A stretch of DNA of 64,000 nucleotides from Streptomyces aquilus. Lineage in GTDB: Bacteria; Actinomycetota; Actinomycetes; Streptomycetales; Streptomycetaceae. Position 1 is the stretch's first letter. Each line of letters starts with the position of its first letter. The stretch covers positions 9,486,001 through 9,550,000 of the forward strand of contig NZ_CP034463.1 in NCBI RefSeq assembly GCF_003955715.1, written 5' to 3'. This document shows, piece after piece, positions 33,818 through 41,901 of the stretch. The translations under genes were made by a program, and so were the position numbers. The notes beneath the pieces are model-generated. The model made no database searches and had not been told where the DNA came from. It worked only from the letters and a program-made list of their open reading frames with translations.

Positions 33818-34609
33818 ATGAGCGACCTGCGGCTCACCCACATCGGCGGTCCCACCGCCCTCATCGAGACGGGCGGTTGGCGGCTGTTGACCGACCCCAC
33901 CTTCGACCCGCCCGGACAGCGCTACCGCTTCGGCTGGGGCACCGCCTCCCACAAGTCCGCCGGCCCCGCCCTCGCCGCCTCCGACCTGCCGCCGATCGAC
34001 GCCGTCCTGCTCAGCCACGACCAGCACGGCGACAACCTCGACCGCACCGGACGCGACGTCCTGCGTACCGCCCCGACCGTCCTGACCACCCCGGCCGGCG
34101 CCCGCCGCCTCGGCCGGGGGGCTCACGGCCTCGCCCCGTGGACCGTGACCCGCCTGCACGCGCCGGGCCGCCCCACCCTGACCGTCACCGCCACCCCGGC
34201 CCGCCACGGCCCGCCCCTGTCCCGGCCGCTGACCGGACACGTCACCGGCTTCGCCCTCACCTGGGAGGGCCAGCAGCACGGCGCCCTGTGGATCTCCGGG
34301 GACACGGTCCTGTACGGCGGCGCGCGCGAGGTGGCCAGGCGCCTGGCCGTGGGCACCGCCCTGCTGCATGTAGGCGGTGTGCGCTTCCCGATCACCGGAC
34401 CGGTCCGCTACACCATGACCGCCGCCCAGGCCGTCCACCTGTGCCGCCTGCTGCGCCCCCGCACCGCCATCCCCGTCCACTACGAGGGCTGGCACCACTT
34501 CCACGAAGGCCGCGACGCCATCGAGCGAGAGCTCGCCCGCGCACCCGCGGACGTCCGCGACCGCTTCCGCTGGCTACCCACCGGAACAGCCACGGACATC
34601 ACCGCCTGA
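33818..34609 (+). CDS. MBL-fold metallo-hydrolase (UlaG-like)
   Basis: 263 residues. LTHIGGPTALIETGGWRLLTDPTFD, then AVLLSHDQHGDNLD (the metal-binding H-x-H-x-D motif modified to HDQHGDN), TPARHGPP, WISGDTVLYGG and IPVHYEGWHHF provide the metal ligands of an MBL fold. Family members hydrolyse lactones, phosphodiesters or nucleotides. Last gene of the run; convergent with a decayed transporter gene. Confidence 0.86.
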   Translation: MSDLRLTHIGGPTALIETGGWRLLTDPTFDPPGQRYRFGWGTASHKSAGPALAASDLPPIDAVLLSHDQHGDNLDRTGRDVLRTAPTVLTTPAGARRLGRGAHGLAPWTVTRLHAPGRPTLTVTATPARHGPPLSRPLTGHVTGFALTWEGQQHGALWISGDTVLYGGAREVARRLAVGTALLHVGGVRFPITGPVRYTMTAAQAVHLCRLLRPRTAIPVHYEGWHHFHEGRDAIERELARAPADVRDRFRWLPTGTATDITA

Positions 34610-34656
34610 TCCGGCGTCCACACCCCCTCAGCCACGGCAATGGCGGTAGCGGCGCG

Positions 34657-34940
34657 TCAGCGCACCAGGAACTGCACGACCGCGATGACGCCGACGACGA
34701 CGATCACACTACGCATGGCGGCGGGCGGGAGGCGCCGGCCGACCTTGGGGCCGATCTGTGTTCGGTGCGGTAGCCGATGGCTCCGCTGACGGAGCCGGGC
34801 ACGAGGCCCAGGGCGTTGGAGACGTTGGCGGTGATCGGCGGCAGCCCGGTGGCGAGCAGTACCGGGAAGGTGATCAGGGTGCCGGAGCCGACGATGGTGT
34901 TGATCGTGCCGGCTCCTGTGCCGGCGTGTGTGCCCAGCAT
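34657..34940 (-). pseudogene. Decayed TauE/SafE-type sulfite/anion exporter (internal deletion and frameshift)
   Basis: Reading from 34940, one frame gives GTHAGTGAGTINTIVGSGTLITFPVLLATGLPPITANVSNALGLVPGSVSGAIGYRTE, the N-terminal half-repeat of a TauE/SafE permease. At about 34760 the sequence jumps to the C-terminal half-repeat in another frame: GPKVGRRLPPAAMRSVIVVVGVIAVVQFLVR, ending at 34657. About 150 residues between the two halves are missing. The result cannot form the usual 7-8 helix transporter. Confidence 0.8.
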
Positions 34941-35122
34941 GTGAGGAGGTGCTCGGGGCCGGTGCGGGTCGCCGGCGCGAGCCTTGAGATACATGGCCCG
35001 CACACGTCCCGTTCCGGTATTGGGCGGGGCAGTGCGCGGCCAGTGCCTGCGGGGCGGCCTGGTTGAAGAGCCGCAGAGGCCGCCCGGATGCGCGCGACGG
35101 GCCCCGGCCCCACGCTGAGATC

Positions 35123-35338
35123 ATGGCTACCGACCAGCCCGTCGTCATCTACCCGCCCGCGGAAGACGGTGGGCGCCGCGTTCGCATCGATGGGCATTTC
35201 ATCGGGATTGCTTACGGCCTGCTCGACGTCGTGGCCTTCGTGCAGGAGGCCGGCCTTCAGGACTGGGACGAGATGGACGTGGTCCAGTCGTCGCTGATCG
35301 AGTGGCGGGGCGCTGGCCCGGATGCGTGGGCGCCCTGA
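35123..35338 (+). CDS. Small conserved-looking hypothetical protein
   Basis: 71 residues: MATDQPVVIYPPAEDGG then RRVRIDGHFIGIAYGLLDVVAFVQEAGLQDWDEMDVVQSSLIEWRGAGPDAWAP. Acidic, no signal or TM; one helix and a few strands likely. Small proteins with this opening and WRG ending occur in Streptomyces genomes, but no function is known to me. Start ATG 35123 gives the cleanest N terminus. Convergent with the cupin gene. Confidence 0.6.
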   Translation: MATDQPVVIYPPAEDGGRRVRIDGHFIGIAYGLLDVVAFVQEAGLQDWDEMDVVQSSLIEWRGAGPDAWAP

Positions 35339-35395
35339 CGCCTGGAGTTCTGATGCGACGCTGCGTCCAGGCCGGGTGGGCCGGCCGGACCCCGG

Positions 35396-35914
35396 TCAGA
35401 CGCCGGGCGGCGGCGTGAGGTCGAAGCGTGCGATGACGTCCGGCAGCCAGGCGGGCCGCCCGAACTCGAGCCCGTACTTGGCTGCGAGCACCGCCACCGC
35501 ATCCTCGGTCGGCGGCGGTCCGTCGGCGAGCATGTCGGCGATCTCGCGGAAGCAGTGCTCGAATCCGGCCGGACTGATGATCTCGATCATGCGGGCCGGA
35601 ACGGGGCCCGCGTTCCACATCGCGTGCAGCTCTCCACGTGGCTTGGTGATGTAGCCACCGGGCCCCAGGACGGTTTCACGGTCGCCGGAACGGAAACCGA
35701 TCTCGCCCTCGGTGACGATCGAGTACTCGTCCTCCCGGGTGTGCAGGTGCGGCGGCACCAACGCCCCGACGGGGAACGGGTGCTCGACGACGGAGAGCGC
35801 TCCACCGGTATCGGCACCCCACAGCTTGAAGGCGACGCCGATGGAACCGAGGAAGCCCTCGGCCCCCTCGCCTGGACGGACGACAGTGAGCGGTGGGGCC
35901 GGCGACTCTGTCAT
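35396..35914 (-). CDS. Cupin domain protein
   Basis: 172 residues from ATG 35914 (GGAGTG upstream). Cupin motif 1: PFPVGALVPPHLHTREDEYSIVTEGEIGFRSGD (metal ligands His, His, Glu) and motif 2: GGYITKPRGELHAMWNAGPVPARMIEIISPAGFEHCF. A quercetinase/pirin-like or small dioxygenase-like enzyme; substrate unknown. Divergent from a TetR regulator, so probably its target. Confidence 0.87.
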   Translation of the reverse strand: MTESPAPPLTVVRPGEGAEGFLGSIGVAFKLWGADTGGALSVVEHPFPVGALVPPHLHTREDEYSIVTEGEIGFRSGDRETVLGPGGYITKPRGELHAMWNAGPVPARMIEIISPAGFEHCFREIADMLADGPPPTEDAVAVLAAKYGLEFGRPAWLPDVIARFDLTPPPGV

Positions 35915-35955
35915 GGTGATCACTCCTCGGCGTATTTTGGGGATACGCTGGTGTT

Positions 35956-35968
35956 CTCCTAAAAGGAG
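35956..35968. promoter_or_regulatory. Inverted repeat between cupin and TetR genes
   Basis: CTCCT-AAA-AGGAG, perfect 5-bp arms, in the 84-bp divergent region, 31 bp before the TetR start. Short, but well placed for an operator; part of it could also be a ribosome-site-like sequence. Confidence 0.35.
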
Positions 35969-35998
35969 TCTCCGTCGCGGCACCCGAGGCGTCAAGAA

Positions 35999-36607
35999 TT
36001 GAGTGAACAGAGACGTTCGTCGAATTCGCGCGGCTACGAGATGCGCAAACGTGCCGAGGATGTGCGGCGGACACGGCAGCGCATCGTCGAGGCCGCCGTG
36101 CATCTTCACGGCACCGCCGGCCCGGCATTGACGAGCATCTCGGCGATCGCCGAGCGCGCCGGGGTCACTCGGCTGACCGTCTACCGGCATTTCCCGGATG
36201 AGACGGCGCTGTTCGAGGCGTGCTCCAGTCACTGGCTGTCCCAGCAGAGGCGGCCTCGGCCCGAGGCGTGGGGCGCGATCGAGAATCCCCTGGAGAGGCT
36301 GACGGCCGGGCTCGCTGACATCTACCGCTTTTATCGCGCGGGCGAGCAGATGCTGACGCTGGGCATGCGCGACCAGCACGCCGTGCCCGAGCCGGTCCGC
36401 GCGGCCTGGGAGGAGATGACCAGGGAGTACGTCGAGGTGCTGGTCGCTGGAGGGGCGGAGGCCGACGACCCCGTCCGGCGGGCGGTCATCGGCCATGCCG
36501 TGGCGTTCTCGACGTGGCGTTCCCTGTGCCGGGAGCAGGGCCTCACGGATCGCGACGCGGTCGAGGTCATGGTCACGTTGGCGGAAGCGGTCGGCACCGA
36601 CCGCTGA
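35999..36607 (+). CDS. TetR family transcriptional regulator
   Basis: 202 residues if TTG 35999 is used (GAGG about 10 nt upstream); ATG 36041 is the alternative, giving 188 residues and still an intact HTH. DVRRTRQRIVEAAVHLHGTAGPALTSISAIAERAGVTRLTVYRHFPDETALFEAC is a complete TetR HTH; the rest is the helical ligand domain. Divergent from the cupin gene and convergent with the methyltransferase gene. Confidence 0.88.
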   Translation: MSEQRRSSNSRGYEMRKRAEDVRRTRQRIVEAAVHLHGTAGPALTSISAIAERAGVTRLTVYRHFPDETALFEACSSHWLSQQRRPRPEAWGAIENPLERLTAGLADIYRFYRAGEQMLTLGMRDQHAVPEPVRAAWEEMTREYVEVLVAGGAEADDPVRRAVIGHAVAFSTWRSLCREQGLTDRDAVEVMVTLAEAVGTDR

Positions 36608-36625
36608 GGTCAGAGGACGTGCTCT

Positions 36626-37456
36626 TCAGGTGGTGGGGGAGCGGGTCGAGGTGATCACGACGGAGGTGTAGGGCATGGTGGCGTGGCCACCGAGCCTGTC
36701 GATCGCGGTTCCGGCGCTGTCCAGGACGTCGGCCATTTTGTCGGCGGGGAGTTGGGTGAGGCCGCCGAACGTGGGGAGCTGGTCGAGCCACTCCTCTCGG
36801 GTGTACGTGCGCTCCCAGGTGAAGTGCCACTGTTCCGGCTCGCTGAACCGGCCGGTCCGACGGATGCCGTCGGCGATTTTCGCGAACAGCGGCTGGTAGG
36901 CGTCCAGAGCCGAGCCTTGCAGCAGGCCGGGGTTGAACGGGGAGTCGGGGGCGACGCGTTGAAGGGCTTCGGTGAGGGCGGCGATCAGCTCGGCCGGGAG
37001 CTGCGGGACGTGGTGGAAGGGGGCGAGGCGGCCGCCGGGCCGCAGCGCCTGGGCCGCCTTGGCCGCGCCGGCGACGGGGTCCACCCAGTGCCAGGCGGTG
37101 CCGGCGATGACCGCGTCGAACTGCCGCCCGGCTGGCTGCCAGTCCTCGAACCTGGAGACCTCGACCTCGATGCGGCTGCGTCGCGCGAAGGCGGCCATGC
37201 GTGCGTCGGGCTCGACACCGAGCACCGTGCAGCCGGCCGCCTGGAATTGGCGGGCCTCGATGCCGGTCCCGGCTCCTACGTCGAGGACGTGCCGGCCGGG
37301 GCTTGCCGCGATGATCCGGTCCACCAAGGCCTGGGGATAGGGCGGTCGGGCGCGGTCGTAGCGTTCGGGGTCCACGCCGAACGACTCGGCTGTCTGCCGG
37401 TGACGGTGGGGCTCGGGTCCGGAGCCGCCGGGCTGTCCCTGCGTTAAAGTGGGCAT
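36626..37456 (-). CDS. Class I SAM-dependent methyltransferase
   Basis: 276 residues. VDPERYDRARPPYPQALVDRIIAASPGRHVLDVGAGTGIEARQFQAAGCTVLGVEPDARM holds motif I (DVGAGTG) and the acidic motif II; FDAVIAGTAWHWVDPVAGAAKAAQALRPGGRLAPF covers post-I and motif III. Ubiquinone/menaquinone-type small-molecule methyltransferase, substrate unknown. Start ATG 37456 lies inside a palindrome that is probably bound by the divergent TetR regulator. Confidence 0.9.
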   Translation of the reverse strand: MPTLTQGQPGGSGPEPHRHRQTAESFGVDPERYDRARPPYPQALVDRIIAASPGRHVLDVGAGTGIEARQFQAAGCTVLGVEPDARMAAFARRSRIEVEVSRFEDWQPAGRQFDAVIAGTAWHWVDPVAGAAKAAQALRPGGRLAPFHHVPQLPAELIAALTEALQRVAPDSPFNPGLLQGSALDAYQPLFAKIADGIRRTGRFSEPEQWHFTWERTYTREEWLDQLPTFGGLTQLPADKMADVLDSAGTAIDRLGGHATMPYTSVVITSTRSPTT

Positions 37457-37465
37457 GCGCCCACC
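37448..37465. promoter_or_regulatory. TetR operator copy 1 (overlaps methyltransferase start)
   Basis: AGTGGGCA-TG-CGCCCACC, an imperfect 18-bp palindrome (two mismatched pairs) overlapping the methyltransferase start codon. Same arm sequence as the perfect copy 20 bp away. Confidence 0.6.
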
Positions 37466-37467
37466 CT

Positions 37468-37485
37468 AGTGGGCAGTTGCCCACT
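37468..37485. promoter_or_regulatory. TetR operator copy 2
   Basis: AGTGGGCA-GT-TGCCCACT, a perfect 18-bp palindrome in the divergent region, two helical turns from copy 1. It should cover both promoters. Confidence 0.75.
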
Positions 37486-37517
37486 TGGTAAGACGGGGCG
37501 ACCTGGAAAGGAAGACG

Positions 37518-38159
37518 ATGCCGTCAGGGGTGCACATCCACAACGTGCGCGGCCAGCTGTTCGAAGCAGCCGAGCGCGTCCTGCTCCGGGACGGACCCGC
37601 CGCGCTGACCAGCCGGGCGGTCACGGACGAGGCGCACTGTGCCAAGGGTGTACTGCACCGGCACTTCACCGACTTCGATGCCTTCCTGGCGGAACTGGTC
37701 CTCGACCGCATCCGGGGCATCGAGGAGCGGACCACGACTCTGTGCGCGGCCGCCGGGACCGGGAGCGTGGTGGGCAACGTCGCCGACGCGCTACAGGACC
37801 TGTTCGTGCCGGTCACGGTGGCCATCGTCGCGCTCATCACCTTCCGCGACGGCCTGCGCGCCCGGCTGCGCGAGACGGGGCTGACCGGCCTTCCCCTGGT
37901 GGTGCAGGGCGCCTCCATGATCGCCGCCTATCTCACGGCCGAGCGGGAGTCGGGGCGCCTGGCCCCGGCCGCCGACATCGACACCCTCGCCCCCACCCTG
38001 GTCGGAGCCGGGCACCTGCTGTTCGCCGACCGGGCAAGCGCACCGCCGCAGCCGGCCGCCGTCCGCAAGATGGTGACCACCGTCATCGCCGGCGCCCTGC
38101 GACCCCCTCCTTCGCAGGACGAGCGCCGGACAGGTGACGGAAGAGAAGACCGGAGTTGA
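37518..38159 (+). CDS. TetR family transcriptional regulator
   Basis: 213 residues from ATG 37518 (AAGGAAG upstream; an earlier GTG at 37485 would lie in the operator). HTH: VRGQLFEAAERVLLRDGPAALTSRAVTDEAHCAKGVLHRHFTDFDAFLAELV; helical C-terminal domain. Likely represses the divergent methyltransferase gene and itself via the twin AGTGGGCA palindromes. Its TGA shares one base with the next start (TGATG), so the DUF2461 gene is translationally coupled. Confidence 0.9.
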   Translation: MPSGVHIHNVRGQLFEAAERVLLRDGPAALTSRAVTDEAHCAKGVLHRHFTDFDAFLAELVLDRIRGIEERTTTLCAAAGTGSVVGNVADALQDLFVPVTVAIVALITFRDGLRARLRETGLTGLPLVVQGASMIAAYLTAERESGRLAPAADIDTLAPTLVGAGHLLFADRASAPPQPAAVRKMVTTVIAGALRPPPSQDERRTGDGREDRS

Positions 38160-38815
38160 TGGACATGCCCAGGCAGTTCGCCGGTTGGGACGAGTCGGCG
38201 TTCGACGTGTTGCTGCGTCTCGACGGCGAGCCGTCACAAGAGGTGATGCGAGAGACCCGCAAGGACCGCGAACGTCTCGTACGGCAACCGATGGTCTCGC
38301 TCCTGCATGACCTGGCATGGGAAGATCCCGCGTTCGAGGACCACTCCGTGTGGCGTTACGGGAAGACCCCGTGGTGGTGGCAGAACCAGTCCGCCGTGGC
38401 ACGCGTCGCCCGGAACATCGAGATCGGGCTGCGCTTCAATCTGGACGGTCTGCGGGTGCAGGGCGCGTGGTGGTACGCCGACTCCGAGCAGATCAGCAGG
38501 TTCAGGGCGGCGGTCGCCGCTGAGGCAAGCGGCCGCGTACTGGTCGATGTGGTGGCGGAACTGCGCGGCAGGGGCTTCGAGATCACCGGGGACCTTCTGA
38601 AGCGTGTACCCCGGGAATACCCCGCCGACCATCCTCGGGCAGCGCTGCTGCGCCACCGATCGCTGCTCGCCGTGCGACACCTCGGCAGCGACGAACGGCT
38701 GCACACGCCGGAGGTCGTGGACCGGGTGCTGGCCACGTACGGGGAACTCAGGCCGCTGCTCACCTGGCTGACCACTCACGTAGCCGCTTGCGTTCCACCG
38801 GCGATCTCGGACTAG
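38159..38815 (+). CDS. DUF2461 family protein
   Basis: 218 residues. WDESAFDVLLRLDGEPSQEVMRETRKDRERLVRQPMVSLLHDLAW opens it, with WRYGKTPWWWQNQSAVARVA near 65 standing for the family DtRFsxDKxPYK region, and KRVPREYPADHPRAALLRHRSLLAVRHL near 150 matching the conserved LKRxPrGyxxDHP block. Function of the family is unknown. Coupled to the TetR gene, so part of that regulon. Confidence 0.75.
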   Translation: MDMPRQFAGWDESAFDVLLRLDGEPSQEVMRETRKDRERLVRQPMVSLLHDLAWEDPAFEDHSVWRYGKTPWWWQNQSAVARVARNIEIGLRFNLDGLRVQGAWWYADSEQISRFRAAVAAEASGRVLVDVVAELRGRGFEITGDLLKRVPREYPADHPRAALLRHRSLLAVRHLGSDERLHTPEVVDRVLATYGELRPLLTWLTTHVAACVPPAISD

Positions 38816-38886
38816 CGGGGTTCGTCGAGGCCGACGGGGCTCAACTCGGGGGCGCACCGGCGATGTTGTTGGGCAGAATGACCGCC

Positions 38887-39705
38887 ATGACGTACAAAGG
38901 CTCCGCCATCGACCCGTCCAAGCCCAGCATCGCCCGGGTCTACGACTATCTGCTCGGTGGCAAGGACAACTACGCCGTGGACCGTGAGATCGGGGACGTC
39001 TTCAAGCGTGACCTGCCCGGATCGGTGGCCATCGCCTTTGCCAACCGCGCGGCTCTGACCCGGGCGGTCAGGGAGATCGCGAGGACCACCGGCATCCGGC
39101 AGTTCGTGGACCTGGGGAGCGGCCTGCCGACCGCCGACAACGTCCATCAGGTCGCGCAACGGCACGCTCCCGAGTCCCGGGTGGTCTACGTCGACATCGA
39201 TCCCCAGGTGCTCGTTCACGGGCGCGCGCTGCTGGAGGACAACGACCTGACCCGTGTCGTCGCGGTCGATGTGCGCGATCCCGAGGGCATCCGGACACAC
39301 CCCGACACCGTTGAGATGATCGACTTCGACCGTCCGGTCGCTGTGATCTTCAGTGCCATCCTCCATCACGTCAACGATGACGAGGACCCGGCCGGCATCG
39401 TCCGTTACTGGCGCGACCACGTGGCGTCGGGCAGCTACTTCTTCATGAGTCACTTCCGCTCCGGCAACAACCCGGAGACCGTGGAAGCGGAGGCGGTGCT
39501 GCAGCAGACGTTCGGCCGTGGCCGGTGGCGGACCGACGCGGAGATCGCCTCCCTGCTGGACGGTCTGGAGATCCTCGACCCGGGGATCGTCCCCGCGTCC
39601 CTGTGGCGTCCCGACGAGAACGACGACGCCATGGACATCGGGCAGAGGCGCGAACTCACGGTCTGGGAACACCTCATTGCCGCCGGCCTGGCCCGGAAGG
39701 CGTAG
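38887..39705 (+). CDS. DUF574-type SAM-dependent methyltransferase
   Basis: 272 residues from ATG 38887 (ATG 38878 or 38863 are possible; none has a clear ribosome site). IDPSKPSIARVYDYLLGGKDNYAVDREIGD is the signature start of this actinobacterial family, followed by RQFVDLGSGLPTADNVHQVAQRHAPESRVVYVDIDPQVLVHG with the SAM-binding motif. Many copies exist per Streptomyces genome; substrates unknown. The stop codon is within the first copy of a 27-bp tandem duplication. Confidence 0.9.
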   Translation: MTYKGSAIDPSKPSIARVYDYLLGGKDNYAVDREIGDVFKRDLPGSVAIAFANRAALTRAVREIARTTGIRQFVDLGSGLPTADNVHQVAQRHAPESRVVYVDIDPQVLVHGRALLEDNDLTRVVAVDVRDPEGIRTHPDTVEMIDFDRPVAVIFSAILHHVNDDEDPAGIVRYWRDHVASGSYFFMSHFRSGNNPETVEAEAVLQQTFGRGRWRTDAEIASLLDGLEILDPGIVPASLWRPDENDDAMDIGQRRELTVWEHLIAAGLARKA

Positions 39706-39746
39706 GGCGGGTCCCTTCGCCGGAAGGCGTAGGGCGGGTCCCTTCG
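39694..39746 (+). repeat. 27-bp tandem duplication across the DUF574 stop codon
   Basis: CGGAAGGCGTAGGGCGGGTC plus CCTTCG occurs at 39694-39719 and 39721-39746 (period 27, 26 identical bases). The first copy contains the TAG stop; the second lies between the convergent genes. Confidence 0.9.
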
Positions 39747-39768
39747 GTAGCGCCCGGCCCGGTTCCGG

Positions 39769-40644
39769 TCAGGACGGCGGGGCGGCCAGGACGGCCTTGG
39801 CGGCCAGCCGCAGCTGCCTGATCATCGGATTCGGGTCGCCCTTGCGGCTGACCAGGGCGACCTGGCTGGGGGGAGCACCCTCGACCGGGACGGTGACGAG
39901 GCCGGGACGCAGTGAGCTGCGTCGGTCGCCGACCGGCAGGACGGCGATCGCCCCGCCGCTCGCGACGAGTTCCAGCTTGTCCTCATAGCTCTCGATCGGC
40001 GGCACGCCGGCCCCGAGGATCCGGTAGGAAGGCCAGTCCGCGGTCTCGAACGCGCACGGCGCCACCTCTTCGTCGGCCAGTTCGTCCGCGGTCACCGACG
40101 CGCGGTCGGCCAGCGGATGGTCGTGGGGGACCACGAGCATCCGGGGCTCCTCGTACAGCGGGGTGGTGACCACCTCGTCGGCGGCGAGCGGCAGCGGGGT
40201 CCGCGCGATCAGGGCGTCGACGTGCTTGTCGGCCAGCGCGCCGACGTCGCTGCAGCTCAGATGCCGGGTGGCGATCTCGGCGTCCGGGTGGCGGTGGCGC
40301 AGTTCCCGTACGGCGGCAGTGATCAGCAGGTCTTCGACGTAACCGATGGTGATGCGTGCGGTCTGGGCTTGTTCACGTACCGCCAGTTCGGCCTGGCGGG
40401 CGGCCTGGAGCAGGGCTTGGGCCCGGGGGAGGAACGTCTGGCCCGCCGGCGTGAGCCGGGTGCCCTGGGGGGTGCGGTCCAGCAGTCGTGTGCCGAGGTA
40501 CTTCTCGAGCCGTTGGACCTGGCGGCTCAGCGCCGGCTGGGCCACGTGCAGGTCGGCGGCGGCTCGGCCGAAGTGCTGGTGCGCCGCCACCACGGTGAAG
40601 TAGCGCACCAGCCGCAGTTCCAGGTCCTGTCCGAGATCGTTCAC
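39769..40644 (-). CDS. LysR family transcriptional regulator
   Basis: 291 residues from GTG 40644 (weak ribosome site). Winged HTH: LELRLVRYFTVVAAHQHFGRAAADLHVAQPALSRQVQRLEKYLGTRLLDRTPQGTRLTPAG; then the periplasmic-binding-like effector domain (ITIGYVEDLLITAAVRELRHRHPDAEIATRHL). Divergent from the MDR oxidoreductase gene and likely its regulator. Confidence 0.92.
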   Translation of the reverse strand: MNDLGQDLELRLVRYFTVVAAHQHFGRAAADLHVAQPALSRQVQRLEKYLGTRLLDRTPQGTRLTPAGQTFLPRAQALLQAARQAELAVREQAQTARITIGYVEDLLITAAVRELRHRHPDAEIATRHLSCSDVGALADKHVDALIARTPLPLAADEVVTTPLYEEPRMLVVPHDHPLADRASVTADELADEEVAPCAFETADWPSYRILGAGVPPIESYEDKLELVASGGAIAVLPVGDRRSSLRPGLVTVPVEGAPPSQVALVSRKGDPNPMIRQLRLAAKAVLAAPPS

Positions 40645-40669
40645 CCTTGCAGGGTACGTGCCATGCCGT

Positions 40670-40691
40670 TTCGGAATGACCGGTTGCCGAA
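40670..40691. promoter_or_regulatory. Candidate LysR binding site
   Basis: TTCGG (40670-40674) and CCGAA (40687-40691), perfect 5-bp arms with 12 nt between, compatible with the loose T-N11-A symmetry of LysR boxes. Located between the divergent LysR and oxidoreductase starts. Confidence 0.45.
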
Positions 40692-40765
40692 GAGGTCTTG
40701 GACGGCCGGACCGTCCAGCGCCTTGACTGAAGGAGCAACGTTTCCCTGAGAAAGCGACAGGCGCG

Positions 40766-41773
40766 ATGAAGGCGATCCAGTTCCACGAGGCGGGCGGGCC
40801 GGAAGTTCTGCGGTACGAAGAGGTGCCGGTTCCCGAGGTCGGCCCGGGCGAGGTGCTCGTCCGGGTGCACGCGGCGGGCATCAATCCGCCCGACTGGTAT
40901 CTGCGTGAGGGGATGAAGGTCATGCCGGCCGAGATGAGGCCGGTGCTGGAGTTCCCCCTGACCCCTGGAACGGACATGTCGGGCGTGGTCGAGGCGGTCG
41001 CCCCGGACGTGCGGGGGTTCACCGTCGGGGACGAGGTCTTCGGCATGCTGCGGTTCCCCGGATTCGACGGCCGGACGTACGCCGAGTACGTGGCGGCACC
41101 GGCCTCTGACCTGGCGCACAAGCCGGCCGGTATCGACCACGTCGAGGCGGCCGGTGCGCCGATGGCCCTGCTGACAGCCTGGCAGTACCTGGTCGACCTC
41201 GGCCACGACGTGCCGTCCCCCTTCACCGGCCAGGTGCACCAGCCGGTGCCGATCACGCCAGGGATGACCGTGCTGGTCAACGGTGCCGCGGGCGGCGTGG
41301 GGCACTTCGCGGTGCAGCTGGCGAAATGGAAGGGGGCCCACGTCATCGCGGTGGCCTCGGGTCGGCACGAGCCGTTCCTGCGCAAGCTCGGCGCCGATGA
41401 GTTCATCGACTACACCACGACACGGGCCGCGGACGTGGTCAGCGGCGTCGACCTGGTGATCGACACCGTGGGCGGCCCGGACAGCGCACGCTTCCTGAGC
41501 GTGCTCAGGCGCGGCGGCACCATGCTTCCGGTGTTCTTCGCCGAGTACGACCCGGAGGTGACGGCGCGTCTGGGCATCACCGTGTCGAACATCCAGGTGC
41601 GTTCCAACGGCCCCCAGCTCGCCGAGATCTCGCGCCTGTTCGACGAGGGCCAACTCCAGGTCGGGGTGGACAGCACCTACCCGCTGTCCGAAGCGGCCAG
41701 CGCCCACACCCGAGCCGCGCAGGGCCACATCCAGGGGAAGATCGTGCTGACGGTGGCGCCTCGTCACCGCTGA
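40766..41773 (+). CDS. Zinc-free MDR superfamily NADP-dependent oxidoreductase
   Basis: 335 residues. N-terminal GroES-like domain (IQFHEAGGPEVLRYEEVPVPEVGPGEVLVRVHAAGINPPDWYLREG), Rossmann fold with VLVNGAAGGVGHFAVQLAKWKGAHVIAVAS (about 170-200) and C-terminal GKIVLTV. No structural or catalytic zinc ligands, so it is of the quinone oxidoreductase/enoyl reductase type, reducing quinones or enones with NADPH. Under the divergent LysR regulator. Confidence 0.93.
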   Translation: MKAIQFHEAGGPEVLRYEEVPVPEVGPGEVLVRVHAAGINPPDWYLREGMKVMPAEMRPVLEFPLTPGTDMSGVVEAVAPDVRGFTVGDEVFGMLRFPGFDGRTYAEYVAAPASDLAHKPAGIDHVEAAGAPMALLTAWQYLVDLGHDVPSPFTGQVHQPVPITPGMTVLVNGAAGGVGHFAVQLAKWKGAHVIAVASGRHEPFLRKLGADEFIDYTTTRAADVVSGVDLVIDTVGGPDSARFLSVLRRGGTMLPVFFAEYDPEVTARLGITVSNIQVRSNGPQLAEISRLFDEGQLQVGVDSTYPLSEAASAHTRAAQGHIQGKIVLTVAPRHR

Positions 41774-41858
41774 CGTGACCCCATCGGTCGGGGACAGGCG
41801 TACCGCGTTCCTTCTTGCCGGTACGTTGGGCCGCAAGGCCCGGCAGGTGCGGGCGGAC

Positions 41859-41886
41859 ACACCAGTACGAACACACCAGTACGAAC
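41859..41886 (+). repeat. 14-bp tandem duplication upstream of the GNAT gene
   Basis: ACACCAGTACGAAC occurs twice back to back (41859-41872, 41873-41886), directly upstream of the GNAT ribosome site. It would lie in the leader of that mRNA or act as a direct-repeat binding site. Confidence 0.85.
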
Positions 41887-41901
41887 ACAACGGGGAACGC
41901 C

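Noticed and set aside
34657..34940. A functional TauE/SafE exporter
   Set aside because: Only the two ends of the protein remain, in different frames.
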